NCBI RefSeq assembly: GCF_000972845.2
Contig: NC_040028.1
Coordinates: 19,000,210 to 19,064,209, forward strand
Reading direction: 5' to 3'
Length of the DNA: 64,000 nucleotides
From: Larimichthys crocea
Taxonomy: Eukaryota; Chordata; Actinopteri; Sciaenidae
Positions 47,211-60,152 of this stretch are shown piece by piece. The first letter of the stretch is position 1, and each line of letters starts with the position of its first letter. A program made the translations under genes and the position numbers. The notes beneath the pieces were generated by a model. The model was given only the letters and a program-made list of their open reading frames with translations, was not told the origin of the DNA and made no database searches.

Positions 47211-49512
47211 GTGGAGGGCTGGAGGGACAGAGGGGATGGAGGATGGAGGATGGAGGACGGAGGGGAGGAGTGCAAGCCCCTTTTCTGGACAGTAGGGCTT
47301 TCCAGTAACAGCTGTGCTTCTCTCACGAGGGGGCGGCAGCAGCACTGGGAGAGAGGCTGCTTGGGACAGATGGACCAGCCCAGCACCACCTCCCCTCTCA
47401 CCTCCCACCACCGCTTCTCTTATTAAAAATACATCTCTACCACTATTAATGTGTGTACGTATACGTGCACTCGTGTTGTATGTGAGTGCTAAGTGGGCTC
47501 TTCCCCCTGTTTCACTAACTGTATTTAAAGTTTTGCCATGTGAGTACAGCACTACAGATTCTGAAGCTTCTCTTTCAGGTGGTGACTTCGAGGGCAAGAC
47601 TCGTTTTTTTTTTCTTTCCGCGCTTATTTTCCTCGCTCTCGTCCTCTTTTTGCTTTTGAACCCGGTCTCTCTCATCCCGCCGCTCTCTCTGACTTTCTTC
47701 TTCTCCTTCTTCTTCTTCGTCTCTCCACCACTGCTACAGTAGGAGGTGGTGGGCAAGAGTCGGTGCCAGTGGCATATGGCTTTCCACTGTGCTAAACATT
47801 CATACAAAAGACAGGCCCATCAGTCATGGCTGTGGCCGGATGAGGGGAGAGAGCAGGCCTCTGATGAATGGTGTTTAGGACTTACCTGCTGTTAAAACAT
47901 TACCTCCCAAACACCAGCTCCCTGAAGCACACGCAACATTACGAACTGTATAATACCATGAAATACTGCCCTTGTGTGCACACATCATGTACGCCAGGTT
48001 ATAGCAAATAATAAATATGCTTTTTAAACCCCTCGCACAGAACCCCAGGTCAGGCCTTCATAGACCAATTAATGCAGAGCATCTGCTGTATAGAGGGAGC
48101 ATGCTAAAGAACTTCCGAGCCATTTTAAGCAATTTAATAACGAGGAGAGCCGCTTCCTGCTTGCACCAATAGGTCTCATTGCTAGAGTAAGCATGGAATG
48201 GGTCTCCTCGATTAGACCAAATTAATCCATTCTTCAGGGATTCTTTTTCTGGTTCTATGGTGAAACCGGCGCGCCTTTGTTCTTCCTTGAGCCCCGGTGT
48301 TTTTTCTGCCAAATTTAACAGAAGGCTCGGAGGGTAACAGGGGTCCAACCCAGTATCACCTTCTGGAGCAGAGCAACTAGCAGAGAAAGACAATCAGCCT
48401 GAACCCTGCTGTCTCCAGCACAAAGTGAAAAGACTCTAATTGGGCTTTTTTACGCTGCATTTTCCTGCAGGATTGCTGGATCATGAAAAAGCAATTAAAC
48501 CTCCGAGCTGCAATTCATTCATTCTCATTTTTTATCCTTTCATTGGAAAAAAAAAGACAAATTTCAAATCATTCATGTGAGTCAAGACTTATGCTTTTTG
48601 TGATTTTTTTATTTTTTGGTTTGTTTGTTTTTAATTGAGAGAGACCAGCTGTCGGCTTTAAAGGATCCGATCACAGATTTAAACAAAAGGAAATATAGTC
48701 AAATGACAAGAAAATGAAGGTTTTCCAGTGAATGACCTCAAAGGTAGCGGTGTAAGATTCAAAGGATGGATCTTTAAAATAACAAAAAATACTCACCTTT
48801 AAAATCTGGACTACAAATCCTGACAGGACTGTAGTTCACAATGTTACATCTAGAGGCAGTGCTGCCCACAAAACCATCACCTCAGGACTGCAGGGAGAAA
48901 AAAAAAAGTCAGAAAACTGAAAGAGAGGATCTATGATCTTTAAAAAATGATTTTTATTTTGCATGTCAAGGGGAAAATATGCAGGTGAAGGGTCAAAGAT
49001 AAAACATCAGCGTGTATATGGATTTTATGGAGTCATTGCTGCTCAGTTTGAACACATGCATGCATGTACATACATATATACATACACTATACTTTTTTTT
49101 TTTTGCATAAAAATGAAAAGCTAAAAATTAGAATAATTTAGATTAATAGATTACAATGCCTATACGGACACTGATCTAATACTGTTGAGGGATATTTGAC
49201 TTATAGCAGCATGAAATTTTAGTTTTTCTTTTATTCAGAGTAATGGAATTATAATCACTCCTCTGAATTTATTATCTAAACACATTATTGAGTAAATATT
49301 TTGTAGAACCTGTAACACAGGGGGGCTTAATTAAAGTTTGACTTGCTGTGAAAGCAGCTAATCACAGGAATCCTACATGCTTCTTTGCACCAAGCAGACG
49401 AATCAAAAGCTCATTTGTTAGGGGCATGTGTTTTTTTTTTTTTGTTTTTTTTCTATGTTTTGATTTTTTCCTGGAATCTGTTGAAAACAATATATAAATA
49501 AATAAACTTTGT

Positions 49513-49602
49513 CTAAACAAATTAACCATCTCAAATAGGAATATTTTAATATTTATACTAAACAAATTAACCATCTCAAATAGGAATATTTTAATATTTA
49601 TA
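49513..49602. repeat. tandem duplication, 2 x 45 bp
   Basis: Two identical head-to-tail copies of a unit starting CTAAACAAATTAACCATC. Confidence 0.95.
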
Positions 49603-51302
49603 CATCCAGAAAATAACACCTACTGTTTTTTTATTCATTTCAAAACATTTCAAGCAAACACACATATTAAAATCTGAGGAATAAAAATACATATCACATA
49701 AATAAAGTATATTAAACTTAATTAATGTGACATTAAAACACATTAAAGATTTAAAATATAATAAATAATATTAATAATTACAGCTCATTATCTTACCTGT
49801 AATTATTTTTGTACAAATATATATATTTTTTTAGGCCACGTGGGTATTTTTCATTTACTGTTGACTATAAAGTCTCCACAGCAATAACTCATAATTAGAG
49901 ACACACCAGAGCACCGGCAGCCACTGGCCTCATTTTCAGTCCAAGCATTGTTAACCAAGCGCTTAACTATCTCATAACTCCAAATGTTCCAGTCCGCAGA
50001 GTCCATACATTGTAAATTAGGTTTGTTAATGTACTCTACTCTGCTCCAACACACAGAGCGGGACAGTGGTGGGTGTAACCACACACACACTCACACACAC
50101 ACTCACACAAACTATGCAGTAGGAATGGCTTTGTGTGCACTTTTGTTTTTTCCCACCATGCACAAAGTGATCAACTATCACACCCCAGACGGTGAGATGT
50201 CAACATGAAATACCTTCATTTGCATCAGCTTTAAAAAACTGCCTGACTTCTTGTTATGCCAGCGACCCACCAGTCTCCATAAAATTCACTTTAGCCACGG
50301 GGGTCCTGAGACCTTGCTAAATACTGCCCCAATACTGCTGTCAACAGTCCGTCAATCACATGACAAATCCTTCTGATTAAACAGAGCATCGCTGGCTGTT
50401 TTCACAATGGACTGGAATCAAGTGAATTAAGTCTGGACGTGTCCGTGTTGCAGAATTATGTCATTATGTTGTTTCCGAGGACGTTTCTGGACAAACTTTC
50501 TGAAATCTTCATTTGTAGCGTTTTAAAATTTCTTAAAATCTAGAATGTGAATTTGTATGTTTGTTATCTCATTCAGTGTTTAATATCTGGGTATTTAAAT
50601 TGTTTGAATTGTTCTTGCAAATGTTGCAGAAAAGGACCTACAATGAAAATTCAATTAATAAATGAAAAATTAATTTCTTGATGCATTTATACCAAATTCA
50701 AATCTCACAGTAACAAAAGTTGCAGATATTATTTACTAAATGCTAAATAAAAATGAGACGACTTTAACAACAGTTTTTAAAATATGCACCAAATCATTCT
50801 TTAAGGCAGCAATGAGTGGTCGCATCATACAAGTCATCACACAAGCTGCCTTTGCTGAGAGCGTCTAAGCAGCCTGCAAAAGCCTCAGACAGACAGCTGA
50901 ATAAAAGGAGCTTCAAAAGACTGGGCTGTGGTAAGATAAGAGGCAACATCTAATCTGACTCGGATAGCTGATACAGCCCCGCCACATCTAAATCCTGGAG
51001 GTTTGGTCTGAAGAGGAAGGATTTAACTTAAACCCCTTTCAACGTGCTAAATGTGTTTTTGTAATTAAACTCATACAATTAACACTGACAAGCACAGGTC
51101 AAAGAGAGCACGGGCTCCTCTGTTCAAATGGACATTCGCAAGTGAAAGGAGGGACAAGAGAAAGAGAGTGGTGAAGAGGGAATGATAGAGAGGGAGAGAG
51201 AGAGAGAGCGCGCATGCTGCCACACTGCACAAAGTTACAAAAGCTGCTCGAGTAAAAGAGAGAGAGAGAAAGAAAGCAGCGAATGAATGAAGGCTGAGGT
51301 GG

Positions 51303-51304
<2 letters not shown>

Positions 51305-51334
<30 letters not shown>
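51305..51334. repeat. (GA)n microsatellite
   Basis: About 15 GA units. Further GA-rich runs lie at 51188-51208 and 51258-51270. Confidence 0.9.
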
Positions 51335-51335
<1 letters not shown>

Positions 51336-52839
51336 GCACCTTCATTGAAGCCGTATGGATTTCAGCATTCAGGCTATATAGTGCTCCTCAAGTTAACCTC
51401 AAGACCACAGTGTTTATTCTGGGACTGTGTTCCAGATCTGGGGGGATATCCAGTTCCCTGACATCAAAGACGCGGAGCTGTTGAAGCAAAGCTTTTAGCT
51501 GCTCCTTAAAGCCCGACATTAAGTGAATTGGAGCAGCTGTGGCAATGTGTGACAATATTTTTACTATAAATACAGCTCACATGGCTGTGGGTAATGGATT
51601 ACACAACAGCGGGATTACTGTAATTTGAACACAAAAACTATCTGTGATGGGACAAGCAGCTAAAACAAAAACCAAATGTGATACTCGAGGAAGAAAAAAA
51701 TAAAATAAAATGCAATAAAACAAACATTTTAACCGAGACAAACTTACATCCTTTTCCAATTTAAATTTTAAATATTTACAGTGATTTCATGTGAATTATC
51801 ACGCATCTTTTAATGATTCGAGAGGCCAAAAATGTTCTGAAATATTGTTTGTGTTTCTGATTGGAGCCAGTAATCCACTGCATTAAGGTTCAAGCTGATA
51901 AGCAGCAATCTGTGACATGTATGTTTGTTTTTTTCAAGCACTACAAGTGAAACTTCACCAGTTTAAAGGGACTTTGTGGCACTGTTACGCTGTTCATTTG
52001 TATTTGTATATGTGGATTTAAATGGTACAATAAATTATAGATTTTAAAAAAAAGGTGACACTTTTTTTTCCTTGTTTTTGTGTATTTTATATTTATTTGT
52101 AAAACCTGGATTTTCTTTATATGTTTTCTGAACAGCATAATAATATATTTTGGCTACCAGAGCTTTGAACCTCTGAAGTTTATTAATACTGACTTGACTT
52201 GCAGGAATAAGAGGTAGAAATTATTTTTATCTTGCTACCTCTCTTGAAAAAAAAACAAAAAAAAACAGTATGATGTGTTATTAAGTCAGTGAATTTTCTT
52301 TCCCGCAGTCTTTTTCTTTCAGCATTCATCATAACGTAAAATAAAAAAAAAGACTCAGGTAATTCTGAGTGAAGCTGACAACACCTTTTTTTTTTTTTTT
52401 TTACAGAGCACACAGTTAAAACTCTGTCCAACCAGCCATGAAATCATAATGGATCTCATTCCGTGGCCACAATGATGATCCACTCATTATTGTGGAACCA
52501 TTGAAAACACTGTTACTTCTATTGCTGCCAGCACCACATGAAAGGATTTAATAGAGTGAAGTGAGGCCTGCAAACTGAAAATGAATGAAAGAAAATCTTT
52601 CTTCAGTCTCTGTGTTGACTGAATTATCTGTCTAATTATAATTATAGTTCACTGCTGCATTACATTTTAGTCCCTCAACGTTTTTTTTTTTTTTAAACCA
52701 ACCTGTCTCTTTTCACATTAATACATTATGCACAGTGTCAGTAACAAGAAGGGGCTTCTGGACTTTGTCATGCATCTGTTTCTTCTTTACACAACAGAAA
52801 TATTTTAGCTAAAGTACAAAATATGGCATCGATACATAC

Positions 52840-52939
52840 GATCGATATGACAAAGGACAGCAGGACGAATGCCACGTAGAAAAACGGATTGTTGGCTGCT
52901 TGCATGAGGGTCATCAGGGAGCCTCTGCACATCTCCTCC
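52840..52939 (-). other. exon-like segment with a hydrophobic 33-codon frame
   Basis: On the minus strand, a pyrimidine-rich TTTGTGCAG acceptor and a GTATGT donor enclose exactly 100 nt. It opens with a one-base split codon, then reads EEMCRGSLMTLMQAANNP and FFYVAFVLLSFVISI, a plausible membrane helix. I do not recognise the protein, and no partner exon is certain. It may be a chance frame. Confidence 0.3.
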
Positions 52940-55098
52940 CTGCACAAACAGCCAGAAGAGCTGCTCCACTGCCATGATCTTAGTGGGTTCTTAGTGTGTG
53001 ACCGATGTCACGGGCCTCACGGCCTGATGGACACAGCTGTCTTGCCGCAGGCAAAAGGGAGGAAGGAGGGACAGTGGGAAAAGATACAGACAGGAAAAAG
53101 GAGAAAGAGAGATTGTGTGTGTGTGTGTGTGTGTCGCTCTCTATGTGTGTGCGTGTTTGGCGGCGTTGTTGATTGTCCTCTGGCACTTTCTGGGGCATGT
53201 GCCCACTCAGCGTGGCATCCCGCTTATTCAGCACCCCACACCGACCCCACTAAAAAAACTCTACACAACGGACAGCAGAGCAACACACAAAGTAAAGTCA
53301 CACAAACGTGTTTTGACACAGAAGGAAACAGCACCTCTCATGTTGATAACCATTGCACCACATAGAGCATGCAGACAACACTTGGCAGATAACACCAAGG
53401 CACACGAACACAGGTACCCCGGGCCTGGGCACCGCATGGCAACATGATGAAACTGGTCAAGTTGCTGGCCACTCATAAAGGAAGGCACACAAACATCCCA
53501 CGAGACCTCCTTGTAACAAACAATGGACGGGACACAAATGCCACAGGACTTGGCGGACACAGTCTGGCAAACGAGGCGATTCAACTGAGACTAAAAACTG
53601 TTTTTACAACGTCGGGATCAGTGTCCGCAAATGTTTTAGAGGTAAAAGAATGCCAAAGGGACGGTTATAGGACATTTAACTAAAGTCTAGCTGCATTTTT
53701 TATGCTTGTAAGTCGATTTATGGCTGAGAAATTCACTAATAATGTCATAATATTAATTAGAATTTTATTCTGTGTGGATATATAAATCATGACATTGAAA
53801 ATGCATCAAATATTCAGCATAAAGGAATCAAATTGATGTTCAGGTAGAGAAAAATTGCTCCATACAATCTAATAGACTCTCTTCAGCTACAGTAAATGGC
53901 TGGCTCCTTGATGGGGCCCTGTCTGCGGTGGACAGGGCCTAACAGAGCCAAGCAGGGCTGGGCAGGGCTGGGGAGGCGCAGAGCGCATGTTAGGAACAGA
54001 GGTAAAGAGCCACTCAGACTGGTGGAGAGCCACATGTGCTGGGCCGCGGAGAGAGACTCCGACACCGCTCACGCTGTCAACATGCTGACATATACATACG
54101 CAAACATTTTGTGTGGAGGTACAGACACACACCGGTGCACACACACACACACACACACATACACACACACTGCAGGGCCAAGCCAATTAACACCCTGCCA
54201 CAGCACAGATCATTTTCGGAGCAGTAGCGGAACAGGAGGGCATATGTGGATAATCATACATGCAAATTAGATGAACAAGAAAGGCATCTGAATCCTGGCA
54301 ACAACTCGTCACAACACATCAAAGTGGAACCTTGAGTATCAGAAATGTATATTCTTACATGATTAGCATCATTTCATAATCTCTTTAACGACGTTTATTG
54401 ATTCCTTGATGAACAAAACTACAGTAAAAGTAGTGAAGGCACTTGGTCAAAGTTCCTGAGCCACAAAAAGTGCTGACAAATTTCCACGCAAAATGAAGAA
54501 TTATAATCTTTTAAAGTTTAATTCGGGTGCTTCATTTGGTGCCATTAAAGAGCCGAATCTGACTTATATATATTTAAATCACAAATATGAAAGATGGAGC
54601 ACTGAAGGAAAAAACAAAATGTTTCTTTCCCTGAAATTTGACTCCAAAACCAGAAGATGGCAACATACCTCTGGCTGAGACACCGGCCTTCCTCGCTGCT
54701 CCTTTAGTTATTTATGCATTCACATGTTCACCTAGTGCTTCGTTTATTTATTTATTTACTTATTTATTCATTTACCTGTGCTGCGGCACAAACATAAGTC
54801 TTGAAGAGAGGAGCAGGTAAATATAGTGATTTATTCGCTGAGTTCCTGACTTGACTACTGGTGGTTTAGGCAAGATAAAAACCAGACACACACACACAGA
54901 CACACACAGAGATCTCTGAGGTTGGGTTTGAGTGTGTGGTGTACATGCATGTGCATGTGTGTGTGCACATGTGTGTGTTCCTGTAGTTAAAGACAGAGGC
55001 ATTGCTGATAATAACTGCAGAATTTAGCACTGATTTTTTTTTATGCAGTCTTTGCTCTGGAGATCAGTTTACTATACCCTGATTTTACTTTGCTCCTC

Positions 55099-55132
55099 TT
55101 CTCCTCCTCCTCCTCCTCCTCCTCCTCCTCCT
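55099..55132. repeat. (TCC)n microsatellite
   Basis: About 11 TCC units, a purine/pyrimidine mirror tract. Confidence 0.9.
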
Positions 55133-58100
55133 CACTGTATGACGTTTGTTACATAAGCAAACGGACAGAGACCACTACAGGGTGCCAACGTTAACACCCA
55201 AAAGCAAAGATATCAGCGTCAGTCCTGAGTAATGCAGAGAGTGGGTGCCTTTCCAATAGGAGTGTGTAAAGAAGTGACACAACAGAGTGAATGGTAAATG
55301 AGTCTCTTAGTTACAGTAGCTGGGTCCCGACTATACGACAAGGCTGATCCACTTTACCCACAACTCACAGCAACGACTGTCACTTCAAACAGACTGGGCT
55401 AAGATGAGTCTATTTGCCATCGTACACAATTTAATATTTGATGTACAGTACAGTGAGCAACCCTCCCCTCGTCGCTTTCTCCTCTCTCCTCTGTTTGTTT
55501 CTTGTGTTTCGTGTGTGTGCGTGCGTGTGTGTGTGTGTGTGTGTGTGCGTGCTGGTGTAGTAAGCGAGGCTACACGAGGCAACAAGAGCATCTGAGTGCA
55601 TGCACAAGAGAGATGACGATGAAGAACGCGCCGGCTGCCAAGTAAACAGATAGTGATGCTTATTGCCACCATATTACAAAAATATCTCCACGGTGACGAT
55701 GAAAAATAATACAAATATTTAAAGGGTTCGTTCAACTCTGATCAAACATGCAAAACACAACACATCTTCCAAATTTCCTCCTCTGGACGTGTAGTTTTGG
55801 TTTTATTTGTCCATCTCTGAGCTTGACTTCTGCAGCTTTGACTTTTTCAATTATTTCTTATATAAATATAAATAAATATAATTCTATCTCACACATTATA
55901 TTGTAGAAATCAACAGAAGCCTTATTCTGCATGGGTACACATACTAATGATGATCTTTTTTCAAACAAATATGTCAATCAATTTATAGTGTCACATTCAT
56001 TCATTCTCATTCTTGTAATCCACCTTATTCCCCGATGTGCTGATACCAGATTAAGAGTTCTATCGTCGATGAGCATTCGTCTGAAAGAAATTCCACATCA
56101 ACATCAAACTGTATTAAATCTCTGCGTTGGTTGTTGGTGGTGGTGGGGGTGGGGGTAGGGGGTGTTTTGCAGGTCCATGCCAAGAAGGCCCATGAGGGCA
56201 ATGTGGCAAGACCAGGAGGATGGAGCCAGTTGGTTGGCTGAAGTGTATGAGCTGGGAGCAGAACAATTACAGCAGTCACTTACCATCACAGTGTCTGGTT
56301 GAGGCAATGGCACAGCAGGACGCCGCAGGGCAAGAATGAAGCTTTCATCCAGCTGGTATCACAAGATCAAGCTGGTCATGCCAGAAATGACAAAACAATA
56401 TGCTGAGCTGAAAAGGTTTTAAACACGTTTTTTTTTTTTTTCCTTTTTCTTTTTTAAATAATTGAAACTAACAAATTGTAGCTATAACGTGCTCACCTGT
56501 TGTTACCGGTAAGCAGTTATTGCAAAAAGGAGATGAAGGATCTGACGTTATCACGTCTGAACGTTTTTATTTCTTCCACTTCTGTTCATTAACTAATCTC
56601 TTCGCAACTTGATTTAGTATGCTCACCCTCAACATGTGTGATTTGGCATCTGTTACAGTTCTGGGGAAGGTCTAACAGCAGACATGACAAACATTAAGAG
56701 TCAAACACTGCTGATATTTTGTCAGCTTTCAAAATAAAATGTTTACATCCTACAGCTAATGAAATACTTCAGGTCCAGATGGAGAATGTGACGAAAAACA
56801 AAAAAAAAAAAAAAAAAAAAGACAAAACACAAACTTGACTGCATGTGCCAAAACAACCACCCACAGACACGGGCATTGAAACGCATGCATTTACACCGAC
56901 GCTAACATATCTGCATGCGAACACCCACACACATGCATGTGCACACACACACACACTCAGAGCGGAGGCAGTTGACCGCATCTGCCCCTCGTCCTCAGGT
57001 TCAGTGGTGGCCGCTCCTGCAGCCTCACCTCCCCCTGTCATGTCTGATTCTCCTGGTAGGATCCATCATCTGGTTGGCAGTCTGGGTGCCAGTCAGCTGC
57101 TTCCCAGGGGACTTCCAGGCGATGGGAGCCGGGAGGCACTGGGCTGAAGCCTCCCCAGCCTTGGCAGCAGCTGTGTGGGAGACAGAGAGAGGTGCGGCAC
57201 AGATGTGGGAGTCTGGAGCCAACAGAAGGTATGGCTGATTTCAACGTCGGCCATGTTTGTTATTCCACCTTTTCCTGGGAGGAAGAAGCCGGCCCTTGAT
57301 CTGACTCACAGCTAAACACTTAGCTTTTGTTCCCGAGATGAATAACTGCAAGGAGAATGAGGCGCGAGGGAAAACCAGAAAGAAAAGGAAAAAAGATTTG
57401 GGGGCCAGAGGAGAAATCCGTTGACCAAGTGCAGAGTGAAGCTGGTCATTCTATACCCCGCTGAAGCTTATCCCCTATTACAGAACAAGAGCCTCTGAGC
57501 CGGGACACACCTTTCATTTTTCTGCAATTCCTTAAAGCGACTGACTTCAAATCTATATCTATAACAGTGCATTGAAGCATATCAAAGCAATTATACGTCT
57601 AAATTTATGAACATAAATCCACTTGTGTGCGATGAAAACACATGAATTCTCTTTATTCTGTGCACCAGTGTTCATTATACATTCACAAAAGAAGTCTATG
57701 TTAAATTACATTTTATTCACTATAATTCTCTTTAATGACAAAAAGTCTAGCTCTCCTGTTCAAAGGGTGGGAAGGGATTCAGCCCACCATAAACAAACAT
57801 GCTCTGCTGACTCTCAGCGGACCCATGTGATGAATAGTACCAGTCAAAATCATAGCTAACGCTCATAACCAGATTTTCACAGGGAATTTTGCACAACTTC
57901 ATTTTGTAGTAACACTATCCACCTTGTAAAAATGAACACCCTCTTCTAACAGCACAAGTGAGAAATGGGATAGTTTTCCCACTGAGTTCCCAGATGTAGG
58001 ATTGCCATTGTATTCACACACCCGGTGTTAGCCCAAGACGGCACCCTCAAATACAGCTCTGTCTTGGCTTTGCAGAAAAAACAAGCCTGTGATATGGAAG

Positions 58101-58714
58101 AGGTGGCAGTGTGAAGCTGTCAGTACAAAATGTTTGTTTATACTAGAATAACCCCGAAAGCAAAATTCGATTTGAAATCTGACAGTCTCCTCTCATATTG
58201 CAGCTTAAAAACCATTGTCCTAATAAATATTTGAGTTCCCATGATGTGCCTAATGCTAGAAAATGCCGTGCATGTGTGTGTGTGTGTGTGTGCGCAAGCG
58301 TGCGTGTGTGTGCAGTACAGCGGAGCAGAGTACATCTGCAGTGGTAAGGAAACAGGCTGTTAGCATACAGCTTTGACAACTCCATCAGGCCAGTCTCAAG
58401 GTAGCTGTCAATCACAACAAATCATCTCATCCCTCAGCGCTGCGAGGACCTCTCTCCACTACTACACACATGACAGGCCCCTACAGCTCTATTTACCCAT
58501 GCACACCATCCCCGTGCCAATGGGTTTGTAATTAGAAAACAGGAAAATAGACGGGGGTAGGTGGTAAAAGTAAGTCAGTAACAAGTTTGGATACAAAGCG
58601 AGTGAATGGTGCCTTTTCAGCAGCGATGTTGGCATTTGAGGAGTGGGTTGGCACTTGCCAATTGAAAAGCAAAAGCATTCTCATTCACTCTCCTATTTAG
58701 GGGACAATGTGAGC

Positions 58715-58779
58715 GTGTGTGTGTGTGTGTGTGTGTGTGTTTGTGTGTGTATGAGAGGTGGGGTGGGGGGTAGGGGGTG

Positions 58780-58810
<31 letters not shown>
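58715..58810. repeat. (TG)n - G-rich spacer - (CA)n inverted microsatellite
   Basis: (TG)n at 58715-58750 and (CA)n at 58781-58810 are complementary and flank a G-rich 30-bp spacer with four G runs. Confidence 0.9.
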
Positions 58811-58812
<2 letters not shown>

Positions 58813-60066
58813 CCCGATTTGCAAGACTCATTTTCAGCTATCTATAATTAGATTAATGTGGTGATGGCATAACACAAAGCCAAGCACACTCCACTTCCAT
58901 CCCAGAGCATATGAATTAGGGACTAAACACGTCTCTCTATTCCAGGCAGAGAAAGTGGTGGTGTGAGTGTTTAGCATACCCTTTATGGTGGGGAAAGATG
59001 TTAATTGTGTGCCATTACCTCTAAACTGTTTGCTTGTTGTATTAATCACTGTGCTAATTGATGCAGAAATAAAATTGTTGCCACAGGCGAGGAAGGGAGT
59101 GAACCAGAGTCAGGGATGGCGGATAAAAGATTATCGTGGTGAACATATGGAGATGGCACCGCTTTGAAAGTCTGCTCTATATGCCCACCAGCGCCGCATG
59201 GGATGACGAGTGGAGTGCCAATAGCAGCAGCATCTCCTAATGTAAGATTTGTGCAGAATGAAACAAAGCATGTCGGTATGTTGGTCTACATACTTAGCAG
59301 CAGAAAATAAATAACAACTGTAGACAGCGTGACTTTCATAATACGATAATCTAGTCCTTCTCTTTGCCAAAGGAATAAAAACATATTACGCAAGATCTGG
59401 CTTATGTATGAAATACTTTTCAGTTTCAGTTACATTACAGGAGCCCTGCGATTACTGACCCAGCCATATACACTTCTATATAGGCGAGTTTAATACATAT
59501 AATTACCATCCCACTGAATTTTGTAAATGGTATTCGTGAACTTCATCACGGAAAGTCAAGCACATAATATACTTGGCAGTCAAGTGGTTTGAAGTGGCGT
59601 GAACACTTCTGCTCGACAGCAAAATTGAGTTGGTTTTTCTTGGTTTTCAAAGTTGGCGAGTTCATTTTTTCTTTGCAATTCTGAATGAAATCGAGGAATT
59701 AAAACAAAACTGAGAATTAAATGCGTGGGTGTCTTTTGGGGGGGGGGCTTACACCACGTTTAAAACTTACACATGCTTTCATCAACTTAACCGAGAGAGT
59801 TTGAGGTTTTAGGCTCCAGGAAAATTCTCCTGAAGCTTTTCAGAGAGTACCTCTTCTCTTAGCACTACCAGAACACAGAAGATGATAAATCTACTTCTAG
59901 AAGTGAGGATACCAAAACAGGGAAGAACAAGAAAGACAGCAAACGACCAGCTTACTGATAAATCAAGCAGATTTGCTCTTGTTTTCAGAAACAGATACAG
60001 ATAATGGATCAGAATCATCATTAATAAGGGAAATAATGTCTCTAATGTTCTTATACGTTTAGAAAG

Positions 60067-60152
60067 ATTTCAGACTGTGCAGATTAAAGCTACACACAGT
60101 ATCCATGATATTTCAGACTGTGCAGATTAAAGCTACACACAGTATCCATGAT
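60067..60152. repeat. tandem duplication, 2 x 43 bp
   Basis: Two identical head-to-tail copies of a unit starting ATTTCAGACTGTGCAG. Confidence 0.95.

Larger units (their letters stand above)
43491..52839. other. intergenic, no gene recognised
   Basis: Includes a purine/pyrimidine-rich block (47180-47740), a tandem duplication (49513-49602) and several poly(T)/poly(A) runs. A minus-strand open frame of 302 codons (46899-47807) is low in complexity and not credible as a gene. I see no conserved protein. Confidence 0.6.

Noticed and set aside
47700..47722. CTTCTTCTTC-type pyrimidine runs (also at 25890-25905).
   Set aside because: Simple repeats without further structure.
46899..47807. The longest open frame in the window (302 codons, minus strand).
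   Set aside because: It crosses a GA/CT tract and a poly-Lys-like stretch, shows no domain, and has low-complexity Ser/Leu and Pro runs. This fits chance openness in purine/pyrimidine-rich DNA.
57025..57244. Minus-strand frames resembling an exon after CACACAG.
   Set aside because: Three frames are partly open, none resembles a known protein, and no clear donor follows.
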